From: Pseudomonadota bacterium | GTDB lineage: Bacteria > Pseudomonadota > Alphaproteobacteria > Sphingomonadales > Sphingomonadaceae | DNA length: 10,138 nt | NCBI GenBank assembly: GCA_023427285.1 | Contig: JAEZBH010000547.1 | Span: forward strand, 1-10,138 | Reading direction: 5' to 3' | Part shown: piece by piece, positions 1 to 6,759 of the stretch | Layout: every line of letters begins with the position of its first letter | Position numbering within the stretch: position 1 is the stretch's first letter | Notes under the pieces: model-generated | Told to the model about the DNA's origin: nothing | Databases searched by the model: none | What the model saw: the letters and a program-made list of their open reading frames with translations, nothing else | Translations under genes and position numbers: made by a program

Positions 1-643
1 CGCTTGGCGTTGGAGCGCGGTCCGGCAGCAATGACCTGCGAACCGGAAATGTCAGATAAAATCCCACGAAGCAGTCAACGGACCAGATGAGGGCGGCAAT
101 GCCGAAGATGATCATGCCCCGCTCATCAAGCGCAAAGCTGTAGTGAAGCCGGTACAGGAACGGCATGAGATTTTTCACGCCCTGCGTGATGTCTCCCCAT
201 TCGCGCCGTCCAAGTTCCTCGCCGGTGTAGGGGTTGATAAACAGATCATCCCAGCCGGGGCCTTCTTCCTTTTCCAGACCCGTCTCGGGATCATACCAGT
301 GCAGGTGAAAGCGCAGGCTGCGCCCCGGCTCGATGTCGAGCGGCACGAAATCGACCGCTCCGTCCGGATAGCGCGCCAACACCTGATCGCGAAGGGCCAG
401 CACGTCCAGCGGCTTTGCATTGGGAGACGGGGGCGCGGCCAAATGGAGATCTGGTGCGGTGGCGACTTCCAGCTCATCGATCCACGACAGGAAAATGCCC
501 GTAAATCCGGCAACCGCCAGAAACAGGGTCAGCGTCAGCCCCGCCCAGCGATGCAGGATGACCCAGAACTGCCGGGACAGGCTGAATTCAATGGGCAGAC
601 CTTTTGGAAGCGGTGCTGCAATTTTTGCATCCTGTAGCGCCAT
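1..643 (-). CDS. PepSY-associated TM helix protein, partial (3' end outside window)
   Basis: This is an inner-membrane protein of the PepSY-associated TM family, usually encoded next to ferric-siderophore receptors and thought to help iron release or reduction; that role is inferred from the family and the neighbour. I translated 214 residues before the window edge. A first membrane segment (about residues 26-53) carries the family signature LHRWAGL...GFTGIFLSW. A periplasmic stretch follows, with the typical INPYTGEELGRR at about 136-147. A second LH motif (RLHYSF, 165-170) precedes a second membrane segment (about 177-200, ending in FYLTFP). The chosen ATG at 643 has GAGG nine bases upstream; in-frame ATGs at 658 and 667 are alternatives. 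The gene lies 75 bases downstream of the siderophore receptor on the same strand, so it is probably co-transcribed with it. The family is confident; the C-terminal part is not visible. Confidence 0.9.
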   Translation of the reverse strand, partial: MALQDAKIAAPLPKGLPIEFSLSRQFWVILHRWAGLTLTLFLAVAGFTGIFLSWIDELEVATAPDLHLAAPPSPNAKPLDVLALRDQVLARYPDGAVDFVPLDIEPGRSLRFHLHWYDPETGLEKEEGPGWDDLFINPYTGEELGRREWGDITQGVKNLMPFLYRLHYSFALDERGMIIFGIAALIWSVDCFVGFYLTFPVRRSLLPDRAPTPS

Positions 644-718
644 GATCGTCAACCTCATCTCGAACATGCTTCAATCGGAGGGTGTCCTGCCCGATGGCAG
701 GGCTGACTTTTGACGGGT

Positions 719-2815
719 TCACATACGCCACTGGAGCGCCGCCGTGACATTGCGCGGCGCTGCGTAATAAGCCTGTTCCCAGTAAAGGCTGTTCAGATAT
801 TTCCGGTTGGTTGCATTTCCGATGTTGACCGAGAACGCCAGCTGCTCGCTGATGTCGTAGCGCCCGAGCAGTTGGACCGTTGCATAGGAGCCTTGCCGGA
901 TTGTGCCGAATGCGGTTTCCAGAGAGATTTTGTCTTGCCAGCGAATGGCGGTGCCCAGCGTGAGCCGGGGGACGACCCGCCAACGGAGCGAGAGATTGGC
1001 GGTTGTTCTGGGTGTATAGGTGCGCACCCGCTCGCCCTCATCGTTTTCGAGCGAGAACAGGTGGGCGATGCCGCCCTGAATGATGAGGTTTTGGCGCAGC
1101 TTGCCGCTCAGATCGAGTTCAATGCCCCGGCTCTTGACCTTGATGCCGCGATAGAGCGTCCCGAACGGCGGCTGGAAGCCGACAACCTCGGGAATATTCG
1201 ATTGCTGTGCAGAATAAACGGCGAGCGCTGCGAACAATTGCCCGTTCAGCCAGTTGCCCTTGATGCCGCCTTCAAGGCTTTCGCCCTTGGCGGCTCCCAG
1301 TGGCGTCAGGTCTTCCCCGGTTTCGCTCTGCGGCTCGAACACATCGCTGTAGCTGGCGTAGAGATTGACCTGCGGCGCAATTTCGTAAGTGATGCCGACA
1401 TAGGGGCTGAGCTCTTTTTCGCGGCGTCCGTAATCCGTATCGAAACTGCTGCCGTCGGCTTTGACGTCGATGTAATTGAAGCCGCCGATCAGCTTCAGGG
1501 CTTCCGTTACCGAAAGCCGCGCCGCCCCGTAAATTCGCCAGATGCGGTAATCCACGTCTGATGAGCGCATGGGCGCGCCAAAGACGGGAAGGGGCACTTC
1601 CTGTCCGCTCCAGTTCGGCAAGGGCGGCAGCGCACCCCACGCCGGGGAAAGCGGATCGGCGGGAAAACTCAGGTACGTCAGCTCGCTGTCCGCATATTGC
1701 GCGCCGATCGTCAGGTCGTGCGCCTGCCCGAACGCCTCAAACTTGCCGATCATTTCCGCATCGGCAATCCAGCCGTCATTGCGCTGGTCATAGCGGGCGG
1801 GAAATCCGAAAAGGCCCTGGCCGGTGACGGGATCAGGCGTTCCGTACATATAGAACAGGCGGGATGGTTCTGTGAATTCCTTGCGGGTGAGGGACGTGAC
1901 CAGTGTCCATGTCTCGGCAATGCTCCAGTGCAGTTCGCCGAAATAGGTGCTGTCGTGGGTGTTCCAGTAGGACCAGTCCTGAGCGGTGGAGGTTGAGCGC
2001 GGAAAATCGGTGGGGGTGCCATCGGTATAGAGCATGGGCAGCGCCCCCCAGAGCGGGCTGTCTGCGTAGGTGTCCTGCCGGGTGTAACCGGCAACCAGAG
2101 CCAGCCTGTCCGTCAGTTCGCCAGCGAGAATGGCCTGAAGAGCGGTGCGTTGCTGCTCATAGTCGCGCAGGTAGGAATTGTTGTCCTGCGCGGCCCCGGA
2201 GGCACGAAGGGACCATCTTTCATTGCCTGCCAGCGGTATTTCCACATCCGCCTCAACCCGCACCTTGCTCCATGACCCTGCGCTGAGTTCGCCGTATGCC
2301 TTGCGCTGGCCCCTCGGGCGCTTGCGCAGGTAGTTGATCGTGCCGGATGGATTGCCGGTGCCGGAGAGCAGGCCGTTGGCACCGCGTATGACCTCGATCC
2401 GCTCGAACACGGAGGTGTCGAGCTGTGCGGTTGCAAGCCCGAAAAGGCTTGGCAGTCCGAGGCCATCAACCTTGGCGGCTTTGATGTCGAAGCCGCGGGC
2501 GTTGTAATAGGTGCGGTCGGTCTCGACCTTCTCAACGTTGACGCCGGTGACGAGGCGCAAAGCGTCATTGGCCTCGTCGAGCGCAAAGGCGTCGAGATAA
2601 TCGCGGTTGATGACCGTGACGGACTGGGGCGTGTCCAGAATGCTGATGGGCAGGGTGGTTGCCCCGCTTGGCTCGGCGGTGATGCGAATGCCGGTGACGA
2701 CAATTGCGCTTCGGTCGGCGCTCCGGTCGGCCTCGGCGGCATCGTCCGCCGCCCTGAGGGAGACGGCGGGGGTCATGGCAAGAACGGCGGCCCCGACCAT
2801 CAAGCGGTACATCAT
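719..2815 (-). CDS. TonB-dependent siderophore receptor (FhuE/FpvA-like)
   Basis: This 698-residue outer-membrane receptor is expected to import a ferric siderophore using TonB-ExbBD energy. Residues 1-22 form a signal peptide ending in SLRA before ADDAAE. A TonB box-like IVVTG is at 38-42. The plug spans roughly 55-165 and ends in the siderophore-receptor signature: ERIEVIRGANGLL, then SGTGNPSGTINYLRKRP (about 138-167). The rest is beta-barrel with NLYASYSD and 'SRGIELDLSG' motifs common in this family. There is no N-terminal STN signalling domain, so it should not drive a FecI/FecR-type cascade. The start has a strong GGGGAGGAA Shine-Dalgarno; a second ATG follows directly and is also possible. 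The final residue is Met (QWRM) rather than the usual Phe or Trp. The downstream PepSY gene and the Fur-like upstream site support a role in iron. The exact siderophore, probably of the hydroxamate or mixed type, cannot be read from the sequence. Confidence 0.93.
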   Translation of the reverse strand: MMYRLMVGAAVLAMTPAVSLRAADDAAEADRSADRSAIVVTGIRITAEPSGATTLPISILDTPQSVTVINRDYLDAFALDEANDALRLVTGVNVEKVETDRTYYNARGFDIKAAKVDGLGLPSLFGLATAQLDTSVFERIEVIRGANGLLSGTGNPSGTINYLRKRPRGQRKAYGELSAGSWSKVRVEADVEIPLAGNERWSLRASGAAQDNNSYLRDYEQQRTALQAILAGELTDRLALVAGYTRQDTYADSPLWGALPMLYTDGTPTDFPRSTSTAQDWSYWNTHDSTYFGELHWSIAETWTLVTSLTRKEFTEPSRLFYMYGTPDPVTGQGLFGFPARYDQRNDGWIADAEMIGKFEAFGQAHDLTIGAQYADSELTYLSFPADPLSPAWGALPPLPNWSGQEVPLPVFGAPMRSSDVDYRIWRIYGAARLSVTEALKLIGGFNYIDVKADGSSFDTDYGRREKELSPYVGITYEIAPQVNLYASYSDVFEPQSETGEDLTPLGAAKGESLEGGIKGNWLNGQLFAALAVYSAQQSNIPEVVGFQPPFGTLYRGIKVKSRGIELDLSGKLRQNLIIQGGIAHLFSLENDEGERVRTYTPRTTANLSLRWRVVPRLTLGTAIRWQDKISLETAFGTIRQGSYATVQLLGRYDISEQLAFSVNIGNATNRKYLNSLYWEQAYYAAPRNVTAALQWRM

Positions 2816-2845
2816 TGGTTCCTCCCCTGACCCGGCGTGGTGCTT

Positions 2846-2867
2846 GTCGCCGTTGGAAGGCGGCGAC
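2846..2867 (-). other. Leader hairpin upstream of siderophore receptor
   Basis: A perfect 7-bp inverted repeat (GTCGCCG / CGGCGAC, loop of 8) lies between the predicted promoter and the Shine-Dalgarno of the siderophore receptor. If transcription starts near 2883, it would form a hairpin in the mRNA leader, about 25 bases before the ribosome-binding site. It has no U-tract, so it is not an obvious terminator. A role in mRNA stability is only a possibility. Confidence 0.35.
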
Positions 2868-2889
2868 GGATTTTCTTGAGTCGGGGAAT

Positions 2890-2918
2890 GTGATAATGAA
2901 AATGAAACCCATTCTCAA
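2890..2918 (-). promoter_or_regulatory. Predicted sigma70-type promoter of the siderophore receptor
   Basis: On the minus strand, TTGAGA (2918-2913, five of six to the -35 consensus) is followed by exactly 17 bases and TATCAC (2895-2890, four of six to the -10 consensus). It lies in a locally AT-rich patch in an otherwise GC-rich region, about 75 bases upstream of the receptor start. A start site near 2883 would be expected. No plus-strand gene is served by it. Confidence 0.5.
2898..2916 (-). promoter_or_regulatory. Candidate Fur-like operator
   Basis: A 19-bp imperfect palindrome reads GAAAATG-AAACC-CATTCTC on the plus strand, with arms matching at six of seven positions. Its arms resemble the GAGAATG/CATTCTC halves of Fur boxes, and the adjacent GATAATGAAAAT also matches the classical Fur consensus over its first half. 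It lies exactly between the predicted -35 and -10, where a repressor would block RNA polymerase. Iron-dependent repression of a siderophore receptor by Fur is the standard arrangement; binding here is inferred. Confidence 0.45.
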
Positions 2919-3008
2919 GTAGGAAAATAGTCTAAATGGGTCAGGCTTGGCTTCGGTGAAAAACGGGGGTTGAGCGCGCCAGCGCGTTTGCTTGCACCTT
3001 TGCCATTA

Positions 3009-3025
3009 CGTTTGTTTAGCAAACG
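3009..3025. repeat. Inverted repeat CGTTTG-N5-CAAACG with nearby AAACGC copies
   Basis: A perfect 6-5-6 inverted repeat lies upstream of the radical SAM gene. The hexamer AAACGC occurs three times in the same stretch, at 3020s (3021-3026), 3036-3041 and 3060-3065, the last inside the LexA-like box. It could be a second operator, but no known regulator is recognised from this sequence. Confidence 0.3.
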
Positions 3026-3048
3026 CTTTCACGGTAAACGCCGCAAGC

Positions 3049-3077
3049 TTGACAGGAACAAACGCGGTACATATTGG
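3049..3077 (+). promoter_or_regulatory. Possible promoter of the repair operon
   Basis: A perfect -35 hexamer TTGACA (3049-3054) is followed after 17 bases by TATTGG (3072-3077), which keeps only TAT of the -10 consensus. Transcription from it would begin at about 3083-3085, on or beside the ATG, implying a leaderless or nearly leaderless transcript. The weak -10 makes this tentative. Confidence 0.35.
3056..3070 (+). promoter_or_regulatory. Candidate LexA (SOS) box GAAC-N7-GTAC
   Basis: Alphaproteobacterial LexA recognises the direct repeat GTTC-N7-GTTC, equivalent to GAAC-N7-GAAC. Here GAAC (3056-3059) and GTAC (3067-3070) are separated by exactly seven bases, matching seven of eight core positions. 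It sits between the possible -35 and -10, thirteen bases before the ATG of a DNA-repair-type operon. That location fits SOS control. The single mismatch and short motif leave room for chance. Confidence 0.45.
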
Positions 3078-3082
3078 GAGGC

Positions 3083-4315
3083 ATGGCTCAGAGATCACTT
3101 CAGCAAAAACTTGCGATTTTATCCGATGCCGCCAAATACGACGCGTCCTGTGCGTCGAGCGGCACTGCGCGGCGCGACTCTCGCGATGGCGGGATCGGCT
3201 CGGCAGGGGGGAGCGGGATCTGTCATGCCTATACGCCGGACGGGCGCTGCATCAGTCTCCTGAAAATCCTGATGACGAATTTTTGCATCTACGACTGCGC
3301 GTATTGCGTCAATCGTGTGAGCAGCAACGTCGAGCGGGCGCGCTTCACGCCGGAGGAGGTGGTGCGGCTGACGCTGGAATTTTATCGCCGGAACATGATC
3401 GAGGGTTTGTTCCTGTCCTCGGGCATCATCAAGAGCCCGGATCAGACCATGGCTGACATCGTGCGGATTGCGCGGATGCTGCGGATCGATCATGGCTTCA
3501 AGGGCTACATTCACCTCAAGACAATTCCGGATGCCGCGCCGGAACTGGTGGCGGAGGCCGGACTTTATGCCGACCGGCTTTCGGTCAACATCGAGCTGGC
3601 GCGGGACCGGAGTTTGCACCAGCTGGCCCCGGAGAAGCGGCCTGAGACGATCCGCGCGGCGATGGCGGATGTGCGCCTGTCGCGCGAGGCAGCAAAGGAG
3701 CAGAGTTTTACGGGCAAGCGCCCGCCCCGGTTCGCCCCGGCGGGCCAGTCCACCCAGATGATCGTCGGCGCGGATGGCGCAACGGATGCGGAAATTCTTC
3801 AAACGTCGTCGAACCTCTATGCCGGGTATGATCTGAAACGGGTTTACTACTCGGCGTTCAGCCCCATTCCGGATGCCTCATCGGCTTTGCCGCTCATCAA
3901 GCCGCCGCTGCTGCGGGAGCACCGCCTTTATCAGGCGGATTGGCTGATGCGCTTTTACGGGTTCGAGGCTGCGGAAATCGGTGCGGCGCGCCCGGATGGC
4001 AATCTGGACCTGCAAATCGATCCCAAGCTCGCCTGGGCGCTGGCCAATCGGGGGCAATTTCCGGTGGACGTTGCCTCTGCCTCAAAAGAGCTTTTGCTGC
4101 GCGTGCCGGGGTTTGGAACGCGCACCGTCAGTCGTATTCTGGACGCCCGCCGCAACGGGCCGGTGCGCTATGCTGATTTGCTGCGCATGGGGGCCAGCAT
4201 GTCAAAGGCGAAGGCGTTTGTCGTTTTGCCGGACTGGCATCCGGGCGGGCTCCTCGATACTGCCGAATTGCGAGCGCGGTTTGCGCCTGCGCCAGAGCAG
4301 ATGTCGCTGTTCTGA
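3083..4315 (+). CDS. Radical SAM protein, putative DNA modification/repair family (TIGR03916-like)
   Basis: This 410-residue protein belongs to the radical SAM family found next to DUF4130/UdgX proteins; it presumably acts on DNA, but no reaction is established to my knowledge. The N-terminal KYDASCASSG (about 18-27) is a family hallmark. The CX3CX2C iron-sulfur motif CIYDCAYC is at about 68-75, followed by NRVSSN. A helix-hairpin-helix DNA-binding segment, LLLRVPGFGTRTVSRIL, lies at about 337-353. The protein ends in QMSLF, resembling the bacterial sliding-clamp-binding peptide QL(S/D)LF. I chose ATG 3083 (MAQRSLQQKL) because the family usually starts there. A TTG nine bases upstream is possible but has no ribosome-binding site. 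GGGAGG lies only one base before the ATG, an unusually short spacing. Its stop overlaps the next start by one base (TGATG), so the two are translationally coupled. Confidence 0.92.
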   Translation: MAQRSLQQKLAILSDAAKYDASCASSGTARRDSRDGGIGSAGGSGICHAYTPDGRCISLLKILMTNFCIYDCAYCVNRVSSNVERARFTPEEVVRLTLEFYRRNMIEGLFLSSGIIKSPDQTMADIVRIARMLRIDHGFKGYIHLKTIPDAAPELVAEAGLYADRLSVNIELARDRSLHQLAPEKRPETIRAAMADVRLSREAAKEQSFTGKRPPRFAPAGQSTQMIVGADGATDAEILQTSSNLYAGYDLKRVYYSAFSPIPDASSALPLIKPPLLREHRLYQADWLMRFYGFEAAEIGAARPDGNLDLQIDPKLAWALANRGQFPVDVASASKELLLRVPGFGTRTVSRILDARRNGPVRYADLLRMGASMSKAKAFVVLPDWHPGGLLDTAELRARFAPAPEQMSLF

Positions 4316-5769
4316 TGTTTCGGGTGGACCTGCCCCGGTTTGACCGCTTCGAGGCGTGGCGGGCCGCCGCCCGCACCCTTGCCAGCGCGGGTGTTGCGCC
4401 AGAGCAGGTTGTCTGGGCGCAGGAGGGGGGCGCGCCGGATCTGTTCGGCTCTGATCCCCTGCCGCCGCCGGGCAGCAATCCGGTCAGCGCCACAAAGGAA
4501 TTTATGGATCTGGCCCGCACGGTCAGCTTCCATTCCAGCCCGGAGCGTTGGGCGCTCCTGTATGCGGCTTTGGTGCGGTTGCAGAAGAGCCGTGGGTTCC
4601 TCAAAAATCCGGCCGATGCGATGGTTGCGCGGCTGGAGGGAATGGCAAAGGCGGTGCGGCGCGACATTCACAAGATGCACGCGTTCGTCAGGTTTCACGA
4701 GATGCCCGCCAGCGGTGCGCGGCGTTCGTTCGCCGCCTGGTTCGAACCGGAGTATCCAATTTTGCAGGCCGCAGCGCCGTTCTTCGCCAAACGGTTCGCG
4801 GACATGGACTGGCTGATCGCAACACCGGAAGGCGTGGCGCGGTTCGACGGGGCGCTGCATTTTTCTGCGCCCGCCGAGCGTCCCGACCTGCCAGCCGATG
4901 CCAGCCATGCGCTTTGGCAGACCTATTTTGCCAACATCTTCAACCCGGCGCGGATCAAGGTGCAGGCGATGCGCTCTGAAATGCCCGCGAAATACTGGAA
5001 GAACCTGCCCGAGACGCGCCTTATTCCAGAGATGCTGGCCGATGCGCCGCGCCGCGTGCGCGCCATGGCCGAGGCGGGCGCAACGGTAGCGCCGGCCTTT
5101 GCGGCCAAGGTGACCGCCCGGGTGCGCATTGCCGCAGACGATGCTCCGCCCGCAACGCTTGAGGCGGCGCGAGAGCAGGCGGCCCGCTGTGCGCGGTGCG
5201 ACCTGTGCCATGCCGCAACGCAGACGGTTTGGGGCAACGGCAATCCAGAGGCGGATCTGATGATCGTGGGGGAAGCGCCGGGCGATCATGAGGACCTGCA
5301 AGGCAAGCCCCTTATCGGCCCGGCAGGGCAGCTGCTTCGGGCGGCTATGGCCGACGTTGGCCTCCAGCCGGACGAGGCGTGGCTGACCAACGCCGTCAAG
5401 CATTTCAAGTTCACGTTGCGGGGCAAGCGGCGTTTGCATCAGAACCCAACTGCGGGCGAGATCGATCACTGCCGCTGGTGGCTGGGGATCGAGCGCGGCT
5501 TTGTCCGGCCCCGCCTGACGATTGCTCTGGGGGCGAGCGCGGCTTATGCGCTGACGGGAAACAAGGAGCCGCTCAGCGGTCGGCGCGGTACGGTTGAGCG
5601 TGCGCTGGATGCCGGGCCTGTGCTCATCACCTGGCACCCGAGCCATATTCTTCGCCTGCCGAGCGTGGAGGCGGCGGCAGCCCGCCTGGAATTCGCCTCA
5701 GACCTTGCAAGGGCGAGAGAGTTGCTGGCAGCAAGTTTTTCAGGCGAATGCCCATCAGGCAACGGTTAG
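4315..5769 (+). CDS. udgX: DUF4130 (TIGR03915-like) and UdgX uracil-DNA binding/glycosylase fusion
   Basis: This 484-residue two-domain protein probably acts on uracil in DNA. The N-terminal DUF4130 domain (about 60-255) shows the family signatures RRDIHKMHAFVRF (115-127), AWFEPEYPI (141-149) and IFNPARIKVQAMRSEMP (208-224). The C-terminal uracil-DNA glycosylase superfamily domain (about 282-470) has Cys292, Cys295 and Cys386 as probable iron-sulfur ligands. His363, in NAVKHFKF, replaces the third Cys of family 4 enzymes. Motif A is GEAPGDHED (319-327), motif B is HPSHILR (441-447). The loop KRRLH (371-375) corresponds to KRRIH of mycobacterial UdgX, whose His forms a covalent bond to the abasic sugar after uracil removal; His375 is the equivalent. 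The substrate of DUF4130 is unknown. The start overlaps the radical SAM stop by one base, so the products are likely made together. Confidence 0.93.
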   Translation: MFRVDLPRFDRFEAWRAAARTLASAGVAPEQVVWAQEGGAPDLFGSDPLPPPGSNPVSATKEFMDLARTVSFHSSPERWALLYAALVRLQKSRGFLKNPADAMVARLEGMAKAVRRDIHKMHAFVRFHEMPASGARRSFAAWFEPEYPILQAAAPFFAKRFADMDWLIATPEGVARFDGALHFSAPAERPDLPADASHALWQTYFANIFNPARIKVQAMRSEMPAKYWKNLPETRLIPEMLADAPRRVRAMAEAGATVAPAFAAKVTARVRIAADDAPPATLEAAREQAARCARCDLCHAATQTVWGNGNPEADLMIVGEAPGDHEDLQGKPLIGPAGQLLRAAMADVGLQPDEAWLTNAVKHFKFTLRGKRRLHQNPTAGEIDHCRWWLGIERGFVRPRLTIALGASAAYALTGNKEPLSGRRGTVERALDAGPVLITWHPSHILRLPSVEAAAARLEFASDLARARELLAASFSGECPSGNG

Positions 5770-5848
5770 CGCGGCCAGCTACAGCGCGCCCTATTCTTGA
5801 TTTCTTTTCAGAGCTTGAAGGGTTTTTGCGAAACTTCGCCTCGCTTAA

Positions 5849-5916
5849 TTGAAATGGACGATGTGCCAGCCGTCTTGATGGGGAAGGGTAGCCCATCGCT
5901 CAAGACGCAATTTCAA
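5849..5916 (+). repeat. Nested inverted repeat in the SDR leader
   Basis: A folded structure is possible between the UdgX stop and the SDR start. An inner stem pairs CGTCTTGATGGG (5871-5882) with CCCA (5892-5895) and TCAAGACG (5900-5907), leaving a 4-base bulge and a 9-base loop. An outer stem pairs TTGAAAT (5849-5855) with ATTTCAA (5910-5916). It is not followed by a U-tract on the plus strand. It could be an mRNA leader element, a weak terminator for the repair operon, or an operator. No known riboswitch is recognised. Confidence 0.45.
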
Positions 5917-5943
5917 AGCAAAAAAGCGGGGAGACTTCAGGCG

Positions 5944-6729
5944 ATGCTGTTGCAGGACAAGGTTATCATCATCACAGGCGTGGGTCCGGGCATGGGCCAG
6001 GCGATGGCAAAGATTGCCGCACAGGAAGGGGCCAAGGTGGTTCTTGCTGCGCGCAATCAGGAATTTCTGGACCGGGTTGCGGCTGATATTCGCGCTGCTG
6101 GCGGGCACGCCATCGGCAAATCAACGGACGTCTCCCGTCGCGCCGATTGCGATGCGCTGGTTGCGGCGGCGGTTGAGGCCTTTGGCCGGGTCGATGGCCT
6201 GATTAACAGCGCCTATGTCGGCGGTGAAGATGCCCTGTTCGAGAATGGCGATATCGAGCGCTGGGGGCAGGTGATTGATATTGGCGCACTGGGCGCGGCC
6301 CGCATGGCGCAAGCCGTGCTGGAGCCGATGAAGGCGCAGGGCGGCGGCGCAATCGTCAACGTGGCGACCATGCAGTCGCTCAAGCCGTTGCCGGGCGGCT
6401 CGATCTCCTATGCGGTTGCCAAGGGGGCGATGGCAACGCTGTCCCGGCAGATCGCGGCGGATGTGGGCAAATACAATATCCGCGTGAATTGCACCCGCAT
6501 GGGCTGGCTGTGGGGTGAGCCGGTGCGTCAGGCCGTGACGCGCATCGTTGATGCAACGGGCGGCAGCGAGGCGGACTTCATTGCCGGTGTCGCCTCGCGG
6601 ATTCCGCTGGGTGTGATCCCGCCCGAAGGAGAGTGCGCGCGCACCGTGCTCATGTTCGTGTCTGACTACACCAGGATGGTCACCGGCGCGATTCTCGACG
6701 TCAACGGCGGCGAGTGGATGGCGCCGTAA
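5944..6729 (+). CDS. Short-chain dehydrogenase/reductase (SDR) family oxidoreductase
   Basis: This 261-residue cytoplasmic protein is a classical-length SDR, expected to use NAD(P)H on an alcohol or ketone; the substrate is unknown. The nucleotide-binding motif TGVGPGMG is at 11-18. The catalytic Tyr156 and Lys160 are in YAVAK. The C-terminus VTGAILDVNGGEWM is typical. Three usual positions differ: the NNAG motif reads NSAY (88-91), the catalytic Asn in helix 4 appears to be Gly114 (VIDIGALG), and the Ser position aligns with Thr142 or nearby. ATG 5944 starts the fold directly, with GGGGAG ten bases upstream. The frame is open back to a TTG at 5797, but that extension has no family resemblance and overlaps the inverted repeat. 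It is 174 bases from the repair pair and 382 from the next receptor, so it is probably its own unit. Confidence 0.9.
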   Translation: MLLQDKVIIITGVGPGMGQAMAKIAAQEGAKVVLAARNQEFLDRVAADIRAAGGHAIGKSTDVSRRADCDALVAAAVEAFGRVDGLINSAYVGGEDALFENGDIERWGQVIDIGALGAARMAQAVLEPMKAQGGGAIVNVATMQSLKPLPGGSISYAVAKGAMATLSRQIAADVGKYNIRVNCTRMGWLWGEPVRQAVTRIVDATGGSEADFIAGVASRIPLGVIPPEGECARTVLMFVSDYTRMVTGAILDVNGGEWMAP

Positions 6730-6759
6730 AGCCGATTGTCCCCTCGGGCCGCAGCGCAT

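Noticed and set aside
143..637. A 164-codon plus-strand frame at the left end
   Set aside because: The minus strand of the same region encodes a clear PepSY-associated TM protein that is open to the window edge.
710..1561. A 283-codon plus-strand frame opposite the siderophore receptor
   Set aside because: It is the complement of well-matched receptor barrel sequence and shows no domain or ribosome-binding site.
4168..5646. A 492-codon minus-strand frame opposite the DUF4130-UdgX gene
   Set aside because: The plus strand carries intact family motifs throughout; the antisense product has no recognisable features.
5797..5943. A 49-codon N-terminal extension of the SDR from a TTG start
   Set aside because: The extension has no SDR resemblance, starts at a weak codon and overlaps a structured inverted repeat; ATG 5944 begins the fold with an upstream GGGGAG.
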